Shown here: positions 6,218 to 15,730 of the stretch, piece by piece | Position numbering within the stretch: the first letter of the stretch is position 1 | How the letters are laid out: each line of letters begins with the position of its first letter | Notes under the pieces: generated by a model | The model's input: only the letters and a program-made list of their open reading frames with translations | Databases searched by the model: none | What the model was told of the DNA's origin: nothing | Translations under genes and position numbers: made by a program | Assembly (NCBI GenBank): GCA_023254955.1 | Contig: JALRKC010000007.1 | Span: 1 to 17,327, forward strand | DNA length: 17,327 nucleotides | Direction: 5' to 3' | DNA from: Candidatus Nanopelagicales bacterium | GTDB lineage: Bacteria > Actinomycetota > Actinomycetes > S36-B12 > UBA5976

Positions 6218-7110
6218 TAATTCCTAAACCACTCTCGGGGAATCTCTTTGCCATACCAGTCAGCAATTAAGCGACTAGCTATTGAAACTCTAGGAGGCAG
6301 CTTTAATGACCCATCTTGGCAAGCAATTTCAAATTCATCCCGGGTAAACCATTGCGCCTCTACTATTTCTTCTTCATCGACCTTAATCAAATTATTTATT
6401 GCCTGAGCTCGATAGCCCAGCATCAAAGAATGCGGAAAGGGCCATGGTTGGCTACCTAAATATTCAATACTTGTTGGGTCAATATCTATTCCCGACTCTT
6501 CTTTGATCTCTCGCACTAATGCAGATTCGGCTGACTCGCCTGCCTCAACAAATCCGGCTAACGTGCTCATCCAGCCTGGTTGCCAATCAATTCTTCTAGC
6601 CAAAAGAGCTCGGTCTCTTTCGTCGCAGACTAAACAAATTACTGCCGGATCAGTCCTAGGAAACGTTTGATGTTGATTAGGGCAAATCCGCGACCATCCG
6701 TTTGTATTCGCGACTGTTTTTTTACCACACTCCGCACAATATTGATATTTGTGATGCCAGGCGCTTAAAGCTGCAGCGGTAGTTGCTATTCCCACCTCAA
6801 GATCATCTAAATCTGCACCAATATCTCGTAAATTTTTCCAAGCATTAATCTCTGATAATTCGCTTTCTAAAATTTTTATTGAATATTTTTTACCGCGAAA
6901 CTCGCCAACAAAAACATCAATACCTTGAGTGGTTTCTAGAGACTGAAAGAATTTTAGGCTTACGCCCTTTTCACTTACTTCAACAGGAAGATTTCCTGAC
7001 CAAACTGGCAAAGTTAATGAGTCGGTTACTTCAAGACTCATTGCTCGCTCATCATGGGTAATAACATTTCGTGAGAGCGCTAAATCTTGTAGTAATTTTC
7101 TTTCTGGCAT
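6217..7110 (-). CDS. nudC: NAD(H)/RNA-NAD-cap pyrophosphatase NudC
   Basis: The chosen start is the ATG on the complement of 7108-7110, giving 297 residues. An ATG at 7179 would overlap adnB by about 59 bases and add a non-homologous leader. NudC enzymes hydrolyse NADH to NMNH and AMP and can remove NAD caps from RNA. The Nudix box is perfect: G186-x5-E192-x7-R200-E201-I-x-E204-E205-x-G207-I208. The family-specific SQPWPFPHS (220-228) follows it. A zinc ribbon precedes it with C125, C128 and C143, but the position of the fourth cysteine reads PNQH, so H147 may be the fourth ligand. As I recall, other actinobacterial NudC proteins also have a histidine just before YPR/FPRTDP. Its stop overlaps the uvrD2 start by one base and it follows adnB by 10 bases. 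The potassium-channel gene that separates adnB from nudC in M. tuberculosis is absent. Confidence 0.92.
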   Translation of the reverse strand: MPERKLLQDLALSRNVITHDERAMSLEVTDSLTLPVWSGNLPVEVSEKGVSLKFFQSLETTQGIDVFVGEFRGKKYSIKILESELSEINAWKNLRDIGADLDDLEVGIATTAAALSAWHHKYQYCAECGKKTVANTNGWSRICPNQHQTFPRTDPAVICLVCDERDRALLARRIDWQPGWMSTLAGFVEAGESAESALVREIKEESGIDIDPTSIEYLGSQPWPFPHSLMLGYRAQAINNLIKVDEEEIVEAQWFTRDEFEIACQDGSLKLPPRVSIASRLIADWYGKEIPREWFRN

Positions 7111-7120
7111 GGGGCTAAGC

Positions 7121-10100
7121 CTAGGCGTTAATAAAGAGCTCTTCAATTTCGGCCAAATTAGGTAAATAATCTGGCTCAACTTTCTCTAGCGAGGGCAAGT
7201 AGACAAATGCTGCTGAAATGTCAGCTAAATCCGTGGCAAAACGATTAAACCAAGCTAAGCGATAGATAGCGAGTTGAAGTGGATTAGAGTTCTCTTTTTG
7301 GCCTGTCTTCCAATCGACTATTAAAATTTTGTTTTCAATTTTAAAAACAGCGTCTACTCGACCTTTGATAAATCGATTCGCAATTTTAATGTCAAAATCC
7401 CACTCAACTTCAAGCGGTTTTAGTTGCGCCCAAGATGAGTTCTTAAAATTCTCTTGCATCAGCCTTAACTCAGTCTCGTCAAGTAAATCTTGCGCATCTG
7501 CTCCAGGTAGATCGTATGGATCCCACAAGCCAGATTGCTTGTAGAAATTTTCTACCCAAAGATGAAACTGGGTCCCTCTTTTCGTCTGAACAAATGGCTT
7601 TGCGGGCATTGGGCGCAAGAGTTCTTTGGCAAATCCCTCCGGATCCTTCATTAAATCAATAGTCTTTGTTACGTTTAAATTTGTCGGCACCTGAACTTTT
7701 TTAATCGGGTTGGTATTAGCCTCAATTTCTTTCACTAGATATTCAATAGCGGCGTCCCACCCATTGACCAGTGTTGTTTCTTCCGCAGTTAATTCTGGCT
7801 GAGCCGGGCTGGATTGGGCTGCTCGCTCCAAAATTTCTTTTGCTAGCAGCAATTGCTCGCGCTTTTCGTCATTGAAATTTTGCGGCCAAGGATACGAGGC
7901 AACACTTTCTAAATTAGGATTCGAATCTTCTGAATCAACTTCTTGCCATTCAACGACTTCACCCCGGCCGTCATCGACTACCTTTTTTATTTCACTTAAG
8001 AATAAGCTTGGGCCCCGCACAGTTTTTTGAGTTGGCCCCCAATTATGTCCTGTAACTATTAGCTGATCTTTAGCTCGTGTGATCGCAACATAAAAGAGAC
8101 GTCTTTCTTCATTTAAATGACTCTGACTGAGCTCATCTAGATAAGCATCAAAGGTTTTGCTAGTGAAGTTAGAAAGTTGCTGCAAGCTAGCAGCGTCCTG
8201 ACGGATCCAGTAAGGAAGGAGTTCGGCTTTTTTAATCCAACTATCTGTCTTGGGATCCGGAAAAACTCCTGAAACTATTTGGGGTAAGAACACTATAGGC
8301 CATTGCAATCCTTTAGCAGAATGAACCGTAATTAAGGTAACCGAGTCTTTTTCGGGTAATGCTTGGTATTTGATTTCTTCATCTAGATCTTCGCTTACTT
8401 GTACCCAATTTAAAAAATTGCTTAAAGAAATATCACTTTCAGCGCTGGCAAATTGATGGGCAATTTTTAAGAATTCTTGAATCGCCCGATTAGCATTATT
8501 ACTGGAATCAGCATTATGAATTTGCAATTCGATAAATAAATTCGTCTGCATTAATACTCTATATATAAAATCAATTAAAGGCTCTGATTGAAAGCGCCTT
8601 AGCAGATCGAGCTCTTCATTTAATTCCTCAAAAATTTGAATAACGCCTTCGCCATAAGCACCATCGCCTGGGTCTGCTAGAGCGTCACTTAAAATAGCAA
8701 GCTCTGCTACATCAAATCCAGAAACTGCGTCAGCCAACAGTTCATCTAAATTTGCGTTGTCATAATCAATCCGCTTTAAATCCAATAAAGTTCTAGCTCG
8801 ATCAGCCAACAATTTGATATCGCGCAAGGAAACTTCAAATCTAGGGCTAGTAAGAATTCTGATTAAAGAAGGATTATGAGTTGGGTCTTCGATAATTTGT
8901 AAATAACTTAGCAATTCTCTTACTTCTGGAGCATTTAAAAGTTCGCGAGAACCCACGTAATTTGCCGGTATTTTGTTTTTTAAGAGCTCGGTATAAATTT
9001 CGTCAAGCACTGACGCTTTTCTAGCCAAAATTGCGACATCAGATAAAGATCTAGTTTTACTAATTTGCTTGATCTGCTCAACAATCAGCGCTATCTCATG
9101 ATGATTTGTCTCACTTAGTGCTATTTCAACTTTTGCCTGGTCTTTACGATCTGGGTCGGCAATTAAGACTTGCGCTAAGTTCGATTCACTTCGTAGTGGG
9201 TCGCTAATTTCATTTGCTACGTCAAGAATATTTTGACCACTTCTATAATTTGCCTTCAAATAATAGAGATCGGCAGGTGAGCCATCTACTTTCTTAAAAT
9301 GCTCTTGAAATTGTTCGATATTTGAAACCGCTGCTCCTCTCCATCCATAAATGGCTTGGAACTGATCCCCTACTGCCGTCACCGGATGGCCCTTGCCGAA
9401 AATTTTCTGCAATAAGATTCGTTGCGTAACAGAAGTATCTTGGTATTCATCAAGCAAAACAGTTTTATAAGTCTCGCGCAACTCTTCGCCAACCGCTTCA
9501 TGCTCTCTAACAATCTGCAAAGCAAAGCGCAATTGATCAGCAAAATCCAGGGCATTCTCATTTACTTTTGCTTCTCTAAATTCTTTAACAAGCAAAGCAA
9601 GATCAAGTCGATAGCGCGCAACTTTGGCCATGCTCATGATCGCTTGCTTTCTACCTTGAGATTCAACTTGTGAAATAAAATTTTCAGATTGTGCTATCAG
9701 CATCTCGATTGAAATATCATGCTCGGCTAATTCATTGTCTAATTTAATTATTTTTTTAACTACTGTTGCCAATGAATCTTCGGTATAGGGTAAAGGTAGT
9801 TTGGTATTTTTAACTACACGATAAACAAATTGAGCCCGAGAGCTATCGGTCAAAATATTGTTATTAGTATCAAGGCCGATTCTTAATCCATGATTCATCA
9901 CTAAGTTATGAGAAAAAGAGTGATAAGTTGAAATTTCAATATTGACGTTTTTTAACTTGTCTTGCTTTAGTCGCTTAATAGTTCGTTCTTTAAACTCTCC
10001 TGCTGCTTTATTAGTGAAAGTTAATCCCAAAATTTCTTCAGGATTTATTTGATAATTCTTTACTAAATGAACTACTCGCTCGACCATTACCGAAGTTTTT

Positions 10101-10180
10101 CCGGTTCCGGCACCCGCCACAATTAACCCTGGTGCTAAGGGCGCCTTAATAGCTATTTTTTGCTCTTTTGAAAGTTTCAC
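7121..10180 (-). CDS. adnB: AdnB-like helicase-nuclease subunit
   Basis: This protein has 1019 residues, starting at the GTG on the complement of 10178-10180, immediately after the adnA stop with no spacer. It has a complete UvrD-type motor: Walker A AGAGTGKT (22-29), TFTNKAA (motif Ia, 54-60), DEYQD (244-248), GDQFQAIYGWRGAA (motif III, 271-284), NYRSG (311-315), LITVHSAKGLQW (motif V) and RRLFYVAITRAK (motif VI). A RecB-family nuclease domain closes the protein: GRVDAVF (D943) and ILIVDWKTG (D956, K958), then QLAIYRLAW. In mycobacteria AdnB pairs with AdnA to resect double-strand DNA breaks, and AdnB is the leading motor. The intact motor here fits that role. It is slightly shorter than the mycobacterial protein (about 1100 residues from memory). 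The A and B assignment rests on gene order and motif quality. Confidence 0.88.
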   Translation of the reverse strand: MKLSKEQKIAIKAPLAPGLIVAGAGTGKTSVMVERVVHLVKNYQINPEEILGLTFTNKAAGEFKERTIKRLKQDKLKNVNIEISTYHSFSHNLVMNHGLRIGLDTNNNILTDSSRAQFVYRVVKNTKLPLPYTEDSLATVVKKIIKLDNELAEHDISIEMLIAQSENFISQVESQGRKQAIMSMAKVARYRLDLALLVKEFREAKVNENALDFADQLRFALQIVREHEAVGEELRETYKTVLLDEYQDTSVTQRILLQKIFGKGHPVTAVGDQFQAIYGWRGAAVSNIEQFQEHFKKVDGSPADLYYLKANYRSGQNILDVANEISDPLRSESNLAQVLIADPDRKDQAKVEIALSETNHHEIALIVEQIKQISKTRSLSDVAILARKASVLDEIYTELLKNKIPANYVGSRELLNAPEVRELLSYLQIIEDPTHNPSLIRILTSPRFEVSLRDIKLLADRARTLLDLKRIDYDNANLDELLADAVSGFDVAELAILSDALADPGDGAYGEGVIQIFEELNEELDLLRRFQSEPLIDFIYRVLMQTNLFIELQIHNADSSNNANRAIQEFLKIAHQFASAESDISLSNFLNWVQVSEDLDEEIKYQALPEKDSVTLITVHSAKGLQWPIVFLPQIVSGVFPDPKTDSWIKKAELLPYWIRQDAASLQQLSNFTSKTFDAYLDELSQSHLNEERRLFYVAITRAKDQLIVTGHNWGPTQKTVRGPSLFLSEIKKVVDDGRGEVVEWQEVDSEDSNPNLESVASYPWPQNFNDEKREQLLLAKEILERAAQSSPAQPELTAEETTLVNGWDAAIEYLVKEIEANTNPIKKVQVPTNLNVTKTIDLMKDPEGFAKELLRPMPAKPFVQTKRGTQFHLWVENFYKQSGLWDPYDLPGADAQDLLDETELRLMQENFKNSSWAQLKPLEVEWDFDIKIANRFIKGRVDAVFKIENKILIVDWKTGQKENSNPLQLAIYRLAWFNRFATDLADISAAFVYLPSLEKVEPDYLPNLAEIEELFINA

Positions 10181-13100
10181 CTAAATCACCGGACTGCCTT
10201 CTGTTTGCGCTGGGCAGATATTTTTGTATTTACAAAACCTGCAAGCGGAACATTTTGTGGCGCTGATATTTTCATCTCTAATCGTTATTAGGGCTCTTTT
10301 TAAAACATCTAAAATTCCGTTTTCCTCAACCGGATCTGTTGGCAATACTCGAGCTTCGCCTTTTTTAGTGTCGCGAAGCTCAACTAATTCGGCCCCCTTG
10401 CTTACTATTTGCCCATTGAGTTTTTCATCTAAAGCACCAGAGTCGACCGCAAGCCGATATGCGCCTAGCTGCGGATCTTTTGCCACTTCTGGCTGGCTTG
10501 GTGACTTCTTACTAGTCTTAAAATCCACTAAATAAACAGCATTTGGATCATCGCGGTCAGCTTCAATTCGATCAATCCGCCCAGATATAGCCACCGAATC
10601 GGCTAATTCTGCAAAGGTGTGCACATAATCAATTTTTTGCTCGACCGCTATTGCTTGACGATCTCGATCGGCGGCATGCCAGCGAATCAATGCTTGCAAC
10701 ATATTTTCAGTATTTGACTTTTCTTTGCTAGCGATCCAATCTGCTTCGAATTCTATTTTTGGCCAGATCTTTTCAACATAACTAACCAACGAGTTGAATT
10801 CTGGCTGCACTTCATTTTTTACAATGGCATTTGCTAATGCATGCACTACAGAACCGACGCTCATCGAATGGGCCTTGATTAATTTCGCCCCAGCATCATT
10901 ATCAAAGAACCATTTCAAGGAACAATCTTCTAAAGACTTAATTTGACTAGCAGATAGTTTGACCGGCTTATCTACCTCACGAATTGGTATTTTGCTTACT
11001 GCTGGCTTTTTTAAACCCCACCATTTTTCAGGAGCTAAATTTGGTGCTATTGAATTAGCAAAGCCATCTTTTGCACTTAGCAGTTGATTAATTCTTAGCG
11101 CCGCGGCCTTTTTTAAATTGGGGCTGCTTGAATCAGATATCAAAACTCTGCGCAATTTAATTATTAAATCATTCAAAGAACTGCTCATTTGGGGAAAAGT
11201 CATTATATGGGGTATTTCTGAAGAATCACTTAGTTCATAAAGAAATTGTGATGGTATTGATCTATCTTCATACTCATTATTAATTGCACTGATAAAAAGG
11301 TATTCCTCCGCACGGCTTGCTGCTACGTAGAAAAGCTTACGCTCTTCCTCTAATAAATCTTGCCTCGAAAACTTTCGAGAGTAACCCTCATCAGTAATTC
11401 TTTCAACTTCTAATAAGTTGTTCCGAATTCGATCAGAGGGCCAAACTCCCTCTTGTAGATCAATTACAAATACCGCTCGCCACTGGCGGGTTTTTGCAGA
11501 GTGTGCGGTTAAAAGTTGCACCTGATCACGTTGTGCTTTTTGGGCGATAGTTTCTTGAGCAAATGATTGCATTTTTACTTCTTGTAAGAAACTCTTTAAG
11601 TCTCTTGAATTTCCTTTAGTTTCATCTTCACGGCTAGCCATATCAAAGAGAGAAAGGATGGAATCTAAAGCACGATTAGCTACAAAAGCTTCGCTATCAC
11701 CGCGCAGTGAAGCCTGATACAGCCGATCTCGCCAGCAAGTTTTACCAAATTCCAATTGATATTCAGTTGTTAACTCATCGTTAACAACCTCTGAAAATAC
11801 CTCCCAAATTATTTGGTAAATAGCCGCACCACTAGCGATAAGTCGATGAACATTGGCCACCAAAGCGCTGAGCTTTCTGATACCCCAAGCAGAGGAATCT
11901 AACTCTAAAAGCAAGGCAGGATTTAAAAATGCTTGTTTTAATGCCTGGGCTGAGCTGGGCACTTCTTCGCCACTGACGCGAGTTAGCTCTCGTATTTGCT
12001 TTATGGTTTTTCGTAATTCTGATTTTGAATATTCAATCAAGGGCCCATGCAATACCCGAGACAAAATTTGCTCATCAATCTCAAAGGTTTTCTCGCTGGC
12101 AAAAATCGCTAATTCGAGTAATTCGAAAATATTCTTTACTGCAGCATCTTGATAAATTGGATTCTCAATCTCATCCAAAGCAGCTGGAATTTGAGCTCTA
12201 ATTAAGTCGCGATGCAAACCTGTAAGTGAAGTTAGGTTTCTTCCTATGATTGCGATTTCTGACCACTGATAATTCTCAGTTCTTAGGGATCTAATCTCTG
12301 AAATTAAATGAGTATTTTTATGGGCTGCTGTCTCGAAAGTCTTAATCTGATGACTAAATAATTTATTCTTACGGTAATTAGTTTCTAGGTCTTTAACTTT
12401 GGCATTAAAAAAGTCTTTTTTAAACCGCTCAATTGCTTTTGAATCAGTCCCTCTAAATTGAAAAATACTGGCATTTTTGTCACCGGCTGCGATAACTCTT
12501 GTGCCCAAATGCTGTAGCGCGCGCAAAATTCTAACTTGGGAGTAGTCGATATCTTGATATTCATCTACCAAAATCAAATTTGGCTTTGGCTCAATTAAAT
12601 GGCGAGTCGCTTCTTGCGCTAGATACAAACCTGCACGGTGCTGCACTTCTGCATAGTCAATAACATTTTGCGCATCCAGTACATCGAGGTAAATTTCGGC
12701 AAATTTACCCAACTCTACCCAAAAAGGATTCTCATGCAAGATTCCTAAGTTGGTAAGATCTTCAGGATCCATACCTAAAGATCTAACCCTGGCAAAGAGA
12801 TTTCTAACCTGTTGTGTTAAACCATAGGTTCCAACAGCTGCTTTAAACTCCTCGGGCCAATTTATTGATTTATCTTTTATTGAATTAATCAATAATTCAT
12901 GTAATCGAACTTCTTGCTCTGGCCCTGAAAGTAATTTTAAGTTTTCAAATATTTCAAGTTCCGGATTTTGATTTACTACCTGCTGCACGACACCATAAGC
13001 AAAACTATGAAAAGTTGTAATTCTCATCAATGCTGGAGAATCTGAATATGATGTGAGGTGCTTTCTTACGGACCTGGCTTGGTGGCGCGAAAATGCGATA

Positions 13101-13306
13101 AAGATAATTTTTTCTGGTGCTATTTTTTCTTCTTGAATTGCCTTAAGTGCTAATTGCTCAAGTAAAAATGTTTTACCACTGCCAGCGCTGCCGGTAATCA
13201 GTAATGCGGAGGCTTTCTCATCAAGAATCTCAAGTGCGGTGGGATCAAAACTTGGAGTAGGCGGCGCCTGAAGAGAAAAATCCAGCTCTACCTTGACCTC
13301 TCGCAT
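10181..13306 (-). CDS. adnA: AdnA-like helicase-nuclease subunit with Fe-S nuclease domain
   Basis: This protein has 1041 residues, starting at the ATG on the complement of 13304-13306. It carries Walker A GSAGSGKT (39-46), DEYQD (248-252), AGDKNASIFQFRGTD (motif III), NYRKN (motif IV), LLTAHSAKTRQW (motif V), LQEGVWPS and RKLFYVAASRAEEYL (motif VI). The C-terminal nuclease shows LSASQIKSLEDCSLKWFF (C795), VVHALA (H822), GRIDRIE (D912) and VYLVDFKTS (D928, K930). It ends in C1019-x2-C1022-x2-C1025-x5-C1031. C795 with C1022, C1025 and C1031 fits the iron-sulfur clamp of AddB-type nucleases. Motif V has threonine-arginine where AKG is usual, hinting at a weaker motor, as reported for AdnA in mycobacteria. 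It is the first gene of the unit. It is divergent from the LPG-synthase-like gene across 72 bases, the likely site of the operon promoter. Confidence 0.88.
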   Translation of the reverse strand: MREVKVELDFSLQAPPTPSFDPTALEILDEKASALLITGSAGSGKTFLLEQLALKAIQEEKIAPEKIIFIAFSRHQARSVRKHLTSYSDSPALMRITTFHSFAYGVVQQVVNQNPELEIFENLKLLSGPEQEVRLHELLINSIKDKSINWPEEFKAAVGTYGLTQQVRNLFARVRSLGMDPEDLTNLGILHENPFWVELGKFAEIYLDVLDAQNVIDYAEVQHRAGLYLAQEATRHLIEPKPNLILVDEYQDIDYSQVRILRALQHLGTRVIAAGDKNASIFQFRGTDSKAIERFKKDFFNAKVKDLETNYRKNKLFSHQIKTFETAAHKNTHLISEIRSLRTENYQWSEIAIIGRNLTSLTGLHRDLIRAQIPAALDEIENPIYQDAAVKNIFELLELAIFASEKTFEIDEQILSRVLHGPLIEYSKSELRKTIKQIRELTRVSGEEVPSSAQALKQAFLNPALLLELDSSAWGIRKLSALVANVHRLIASGAAIYQIIWEVFSEVVNDELTTEYQLEFGKTCWRDRLYQASLRGDSEAFVANRALDSILSLFDMASREDETKGNSRDLKSFLQEVKMQSFAQETIAQKAQRDQVQLLTAHSAKTRQWRAVFVIDLQEGVWPSDRIRNNLLEVERITDEGYSRKFSRQDLLEEERKLFYVAASRAEEYLFISAINNEYEDRSIPSQFLYELSDSSEIPHIMTFPQMSSSLNDLIIKLRRVLISDSSSPNLKKAAALRINQLLSAKDGFANSIAPNLAPEKWWGLKKPAVSKIPIREVDKPVKLSASQIKSLEDCSLKWFFDNDAGAKLIKAHSMSVGSVVHALANAIVKNEVQPEFNSLVSYVEKIWPKIEFEADWIASKEKSNTENMLQALIRWHAADRDRQAIAVEQKIDYVHTFAELADSVAISGRIDRIEADRDDPNAVYLVDFKTSKKSPSQPEVAKDPQLGAYRLAVDSGALDEKLNGQIVSKGAELVELRDTKKGEARVLPTDPVEENGILDVLKRALITIRDENISATKCSACRFCKYKNICPAQTEGSPVI

Positions 13307-13378
13307 GCCCTCTACTTAATCACGGATCTCTGACAGATCAATTGGCTTAGGTAAATACAGTCATGGAACTATTGGGTT

Positions 13379-15730
13379 ATGCCAAATGCCTTAAGCGAAA
13401 GGGTCAGGCGTCCCACTGACTTGATTCGCCTCGCTATCTCTTCCAATGCAATTTGGATATTGGTGCTGGTGGGCGTCTTGGCGGTGCGTACCTCAGTTGG
13501 GCTAGAAGCTGACTTAACCACGGCTACTCGTCAGCTGCCTGGCCTGGTGATCTTTTTACTAAACCTAATTGGGGCAAGCGCAATTTTAATTCTGCCGCTA
13601 GTGGCAGGAACTCGTCTTTTAATTACTGGGCAAAGTCGACTATTTTTAGAAAGCTTATTAGCTGCTGGTCTAGCAGTTTTAGCAGCTGTTGCCGGGGCCA
13701 GAATATTAAATGAATTTGAAAGCTCTCGAGTAATCGTTACCTTTACCGGTTCTCTAATTTTAAATCAAGGAATTTTTCTAAACGCACTGCTTGCTAGTTT
13801 GGTTGCTTTTATAACAGTAAGCAGAATCATCGAACGACCTTACTTTGGAAACTTTGCAATTTTTTCAGTAATTGCGCTTATCACCACTGAATTAATTGCC
13901 GGTGGAACAACCATCACCGCCCAAGCAACGGCTCTTTTAATCGGTTGGACTGTTGGATTATTAATCCGCTACGCACTTGGTACACCCACTATTAGACCTT
14001 CACTTGAGCAGATTAAAGCCGCGTTAAAAGAGGGGAAACTTGAAGTTACTAAAATTGCCCAAATTTCGGAGGGGCTAGAAGGAAGAAAATTTGCCGCCTA
14101 CACCAAAGATGGTAAAGATTTAAATATTTTGGTTCGTGATAGAGACCGTGATGGCGCGGGTGTAATTTTCTCTTGGGCGAGATCACTATTTATTAATTCT
14201 GGAAAAGAATTTAATGGTTTTGGAATCAGAAGAAGAGTTGAACAAGCTTCTTTAATGTCTTTTGCTTTTGAAAGTGCAAAAATCGACACTCCTAAATTAT
14301 TATTGGTTAGAGAAATTGAATTTAACTCAATACTTTCTGCCTATGAGCGGATTTCGGGAATCGATCTAGCTCAATTCATTAGTACCTATGGTGAGGTTAA
14401 AGATTCGACTTTAGAAAATATTTTAAAAACCGTTAATTTGATGCACAAAAATGATATTGTTCATAGAAATTTAACTGCCAGCAATATTTTATTGGCAGAT
14501 TCAGGTCAAATATATTTACTAAACCCATATCGGGGCAACATAGCCGCAAATCAACTAGAAAAACGAATCGATTTAGCTGAAATCCTAATCACCTTAACCA
14601 TTTTAACTTCACCAAAAAGAATTATCGCTCTTGCTAAAAAGGTATTCGGTGCAGAGAAGATAGCAAGTAGTCTGCCAGCCTTACAAACGGTAGCTATGAG
14701 CGCAAAAACACGCAAAGCGCTTCGCACCCATAAAAATACTTTGACTAATCTGCGCAAAGAACTTGGCTTAGTTGAGCCAAATATGAAATATGAAGATATT
14801 CAATTCGGCAGAATTAATTATCGAAATATCATTTTGGCAGCCATAAGTATTGTGGCACTGTACGTATTAATTCCACAGTTTGGCCAAATCGACTTCTTGA
14901 GCATAATCTCTCAAGCAAGCTGGACTTGGATGCTGATCGCCGTTTTAGCAAAAATACTTAGCTATCTAATTGCTGCAGGAAATCTCTTAGTGTTTGTCAA
15001 GCAAAAAATTTCGATTGTTCGAACAACCATCGCGCAAGTTTCGGCTTCATTCGCCACCTTGGTTACTCCCCCAACCTTAGGAACGGTTGCGATCAACGTC
15101 AGATTTTTACAAAAATCAGGGGTAAAAGCTGGACAAGCGGGTGCTACTGTCGGAATTGTTCAAGTAGTAACTTTTTTAGTTCACATTGCTCTACTTTTCG
15201 TGATGGCAGTGATTGCTGGATCACAATCTGATCTCTCGTTTAGACCTAATGAAACTTTATTAGTTTTCTTAGTTCTATTTATTTTATTTCTAGTTATCTT
15301 GCTTTCTCTCAGCAAAGTTCGAAATTGGTTGTTGGCCAAATTAAAACCATTTCTAGAACAAATTACTCCCACTTTTAATGTACTAATTCAAGAGCCAATT
15401 CGGTTAATGCTTGGAGCAATCAGCGCATTACTGATGAATTTGATTTATATAGTTGCGTTCTATGGATCAATCAAAGCTTTTGGTGGTGAAATTTCATTTG
15501 CGACTGCCGCTTTTGTTTACTTAGCGGGCGCCACGATCGGTCAATTGGCACCAGTCCCAGGTGGAATTGGTGCGGTGGAAGCTACCTTGATCGCCGCGCT
15601 AACTGCGACGGGATTGCCTTCGGGTATTGCTTTATCGGGAGTGTTACTTTATCGAATTATCACTTTTTGGCTTCCAGTTCTGCCTGGTTGGTTTGCCTTT
15701 GCCTATTTGCAAAAACAAAAAGCAATTTAA
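13379..15730 (+). CDS. LPG synthase-like membrane protein with internal pseudokinase domain
   Basis: This protein has 783 residues. Residues about 22-200 are hydrophobic and form about six membrane helices. About 210-460 are soluble and kinase-like. About 480-780 form a second membrane block of the LPG_synthase_TM/flippase-like family, with LVTPPTLGTVAIN (561-573) and the typical VPGGIGAVEATL loop in the last third. Related proteins are common in actinobacteria and are assumed to act on lipid-linked substrates at the cytoplasmic membrane, but the reaction is unknown. The kinase-like part has HRNLTASN (362-369) where the loop should read HRDLxxxN, and LNPY (381-384) where DFG is expected. Both catalytic aspartates are therefore gone while asparagine 369 remains. 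The ATG at 13379 is chosen because no in-frame alternative is closer to the family start. The stop overlaps the convergent DUF2834 gene by 3 bases. Confidence 0.82.
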   Translation: MPNALSERVRRPTDLIRLAISSNAIWILVLVGVLAVRTSVGLEADLTTATRQLPGLVIFLLNLIGASAILILPLVAGTRLLITGQSRLFLESLLAAGLAVLAAVAGARILNEFESSRVIVTFTGSLILNQGIFLNALLASLVAFITVSRIIERPYFGNFAIFSVIALITTELIAGGTTITAQATALLIGWTVGLLIRYALGTPTIRPSLEQIKAALKEGKLEVTKIAQISEGLEGRKFAAYTKDGKDLNILVRDRDRDGAGVIFSWARSLFINSGKEFNGFGIRRRVEQASLMSFAFESAKIDTPKLLLVREIEFNSILSAYERISGIDLAQFISTYGEVKDSTLENILKTVNLMHKNDIVHRNLTASNILLADSGQIYLLNPYRGNIAANQLEKRIDLAEILITLTILTSPKRIIALAKKVFGAEKIASSLPALQTVAMSAKTRKALRTHKNTLTNLRKELGLVEPNMKYEDIQFGRINYRNIILAAISIVALYVLIPQFGQIDFLSIISQASWTWMLIAVLAKILSYLIAAGNLLVFVKQKISIVRTTIAQVSASFATLVTPPTLGTVAINVRFLQKSGVKAGQAGATVGIVQVVTFLVHIALLFVMAVIAGSQSDLSFRPNETLLVFLVLFILFLVILLSLSKVRNWLLAKLKPFLEQITPTFNVLIQEPIRLMLGAISALLMNLIYIVAFYGSIKAFGGEISFATAAFVYLAGATIGQLAPVPGGIGAVEATLIAALTATGLPSGIALSGVLLYRIITFWLPVLPGWFAFAYLQKQKAI

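Noticed and set aside
7111..7179. Longer NudC start at 7179
   Set aside because: It would overlap adnB by 59 bases and add residues unlike the family. ATG 7110 gives a normal N terminus.
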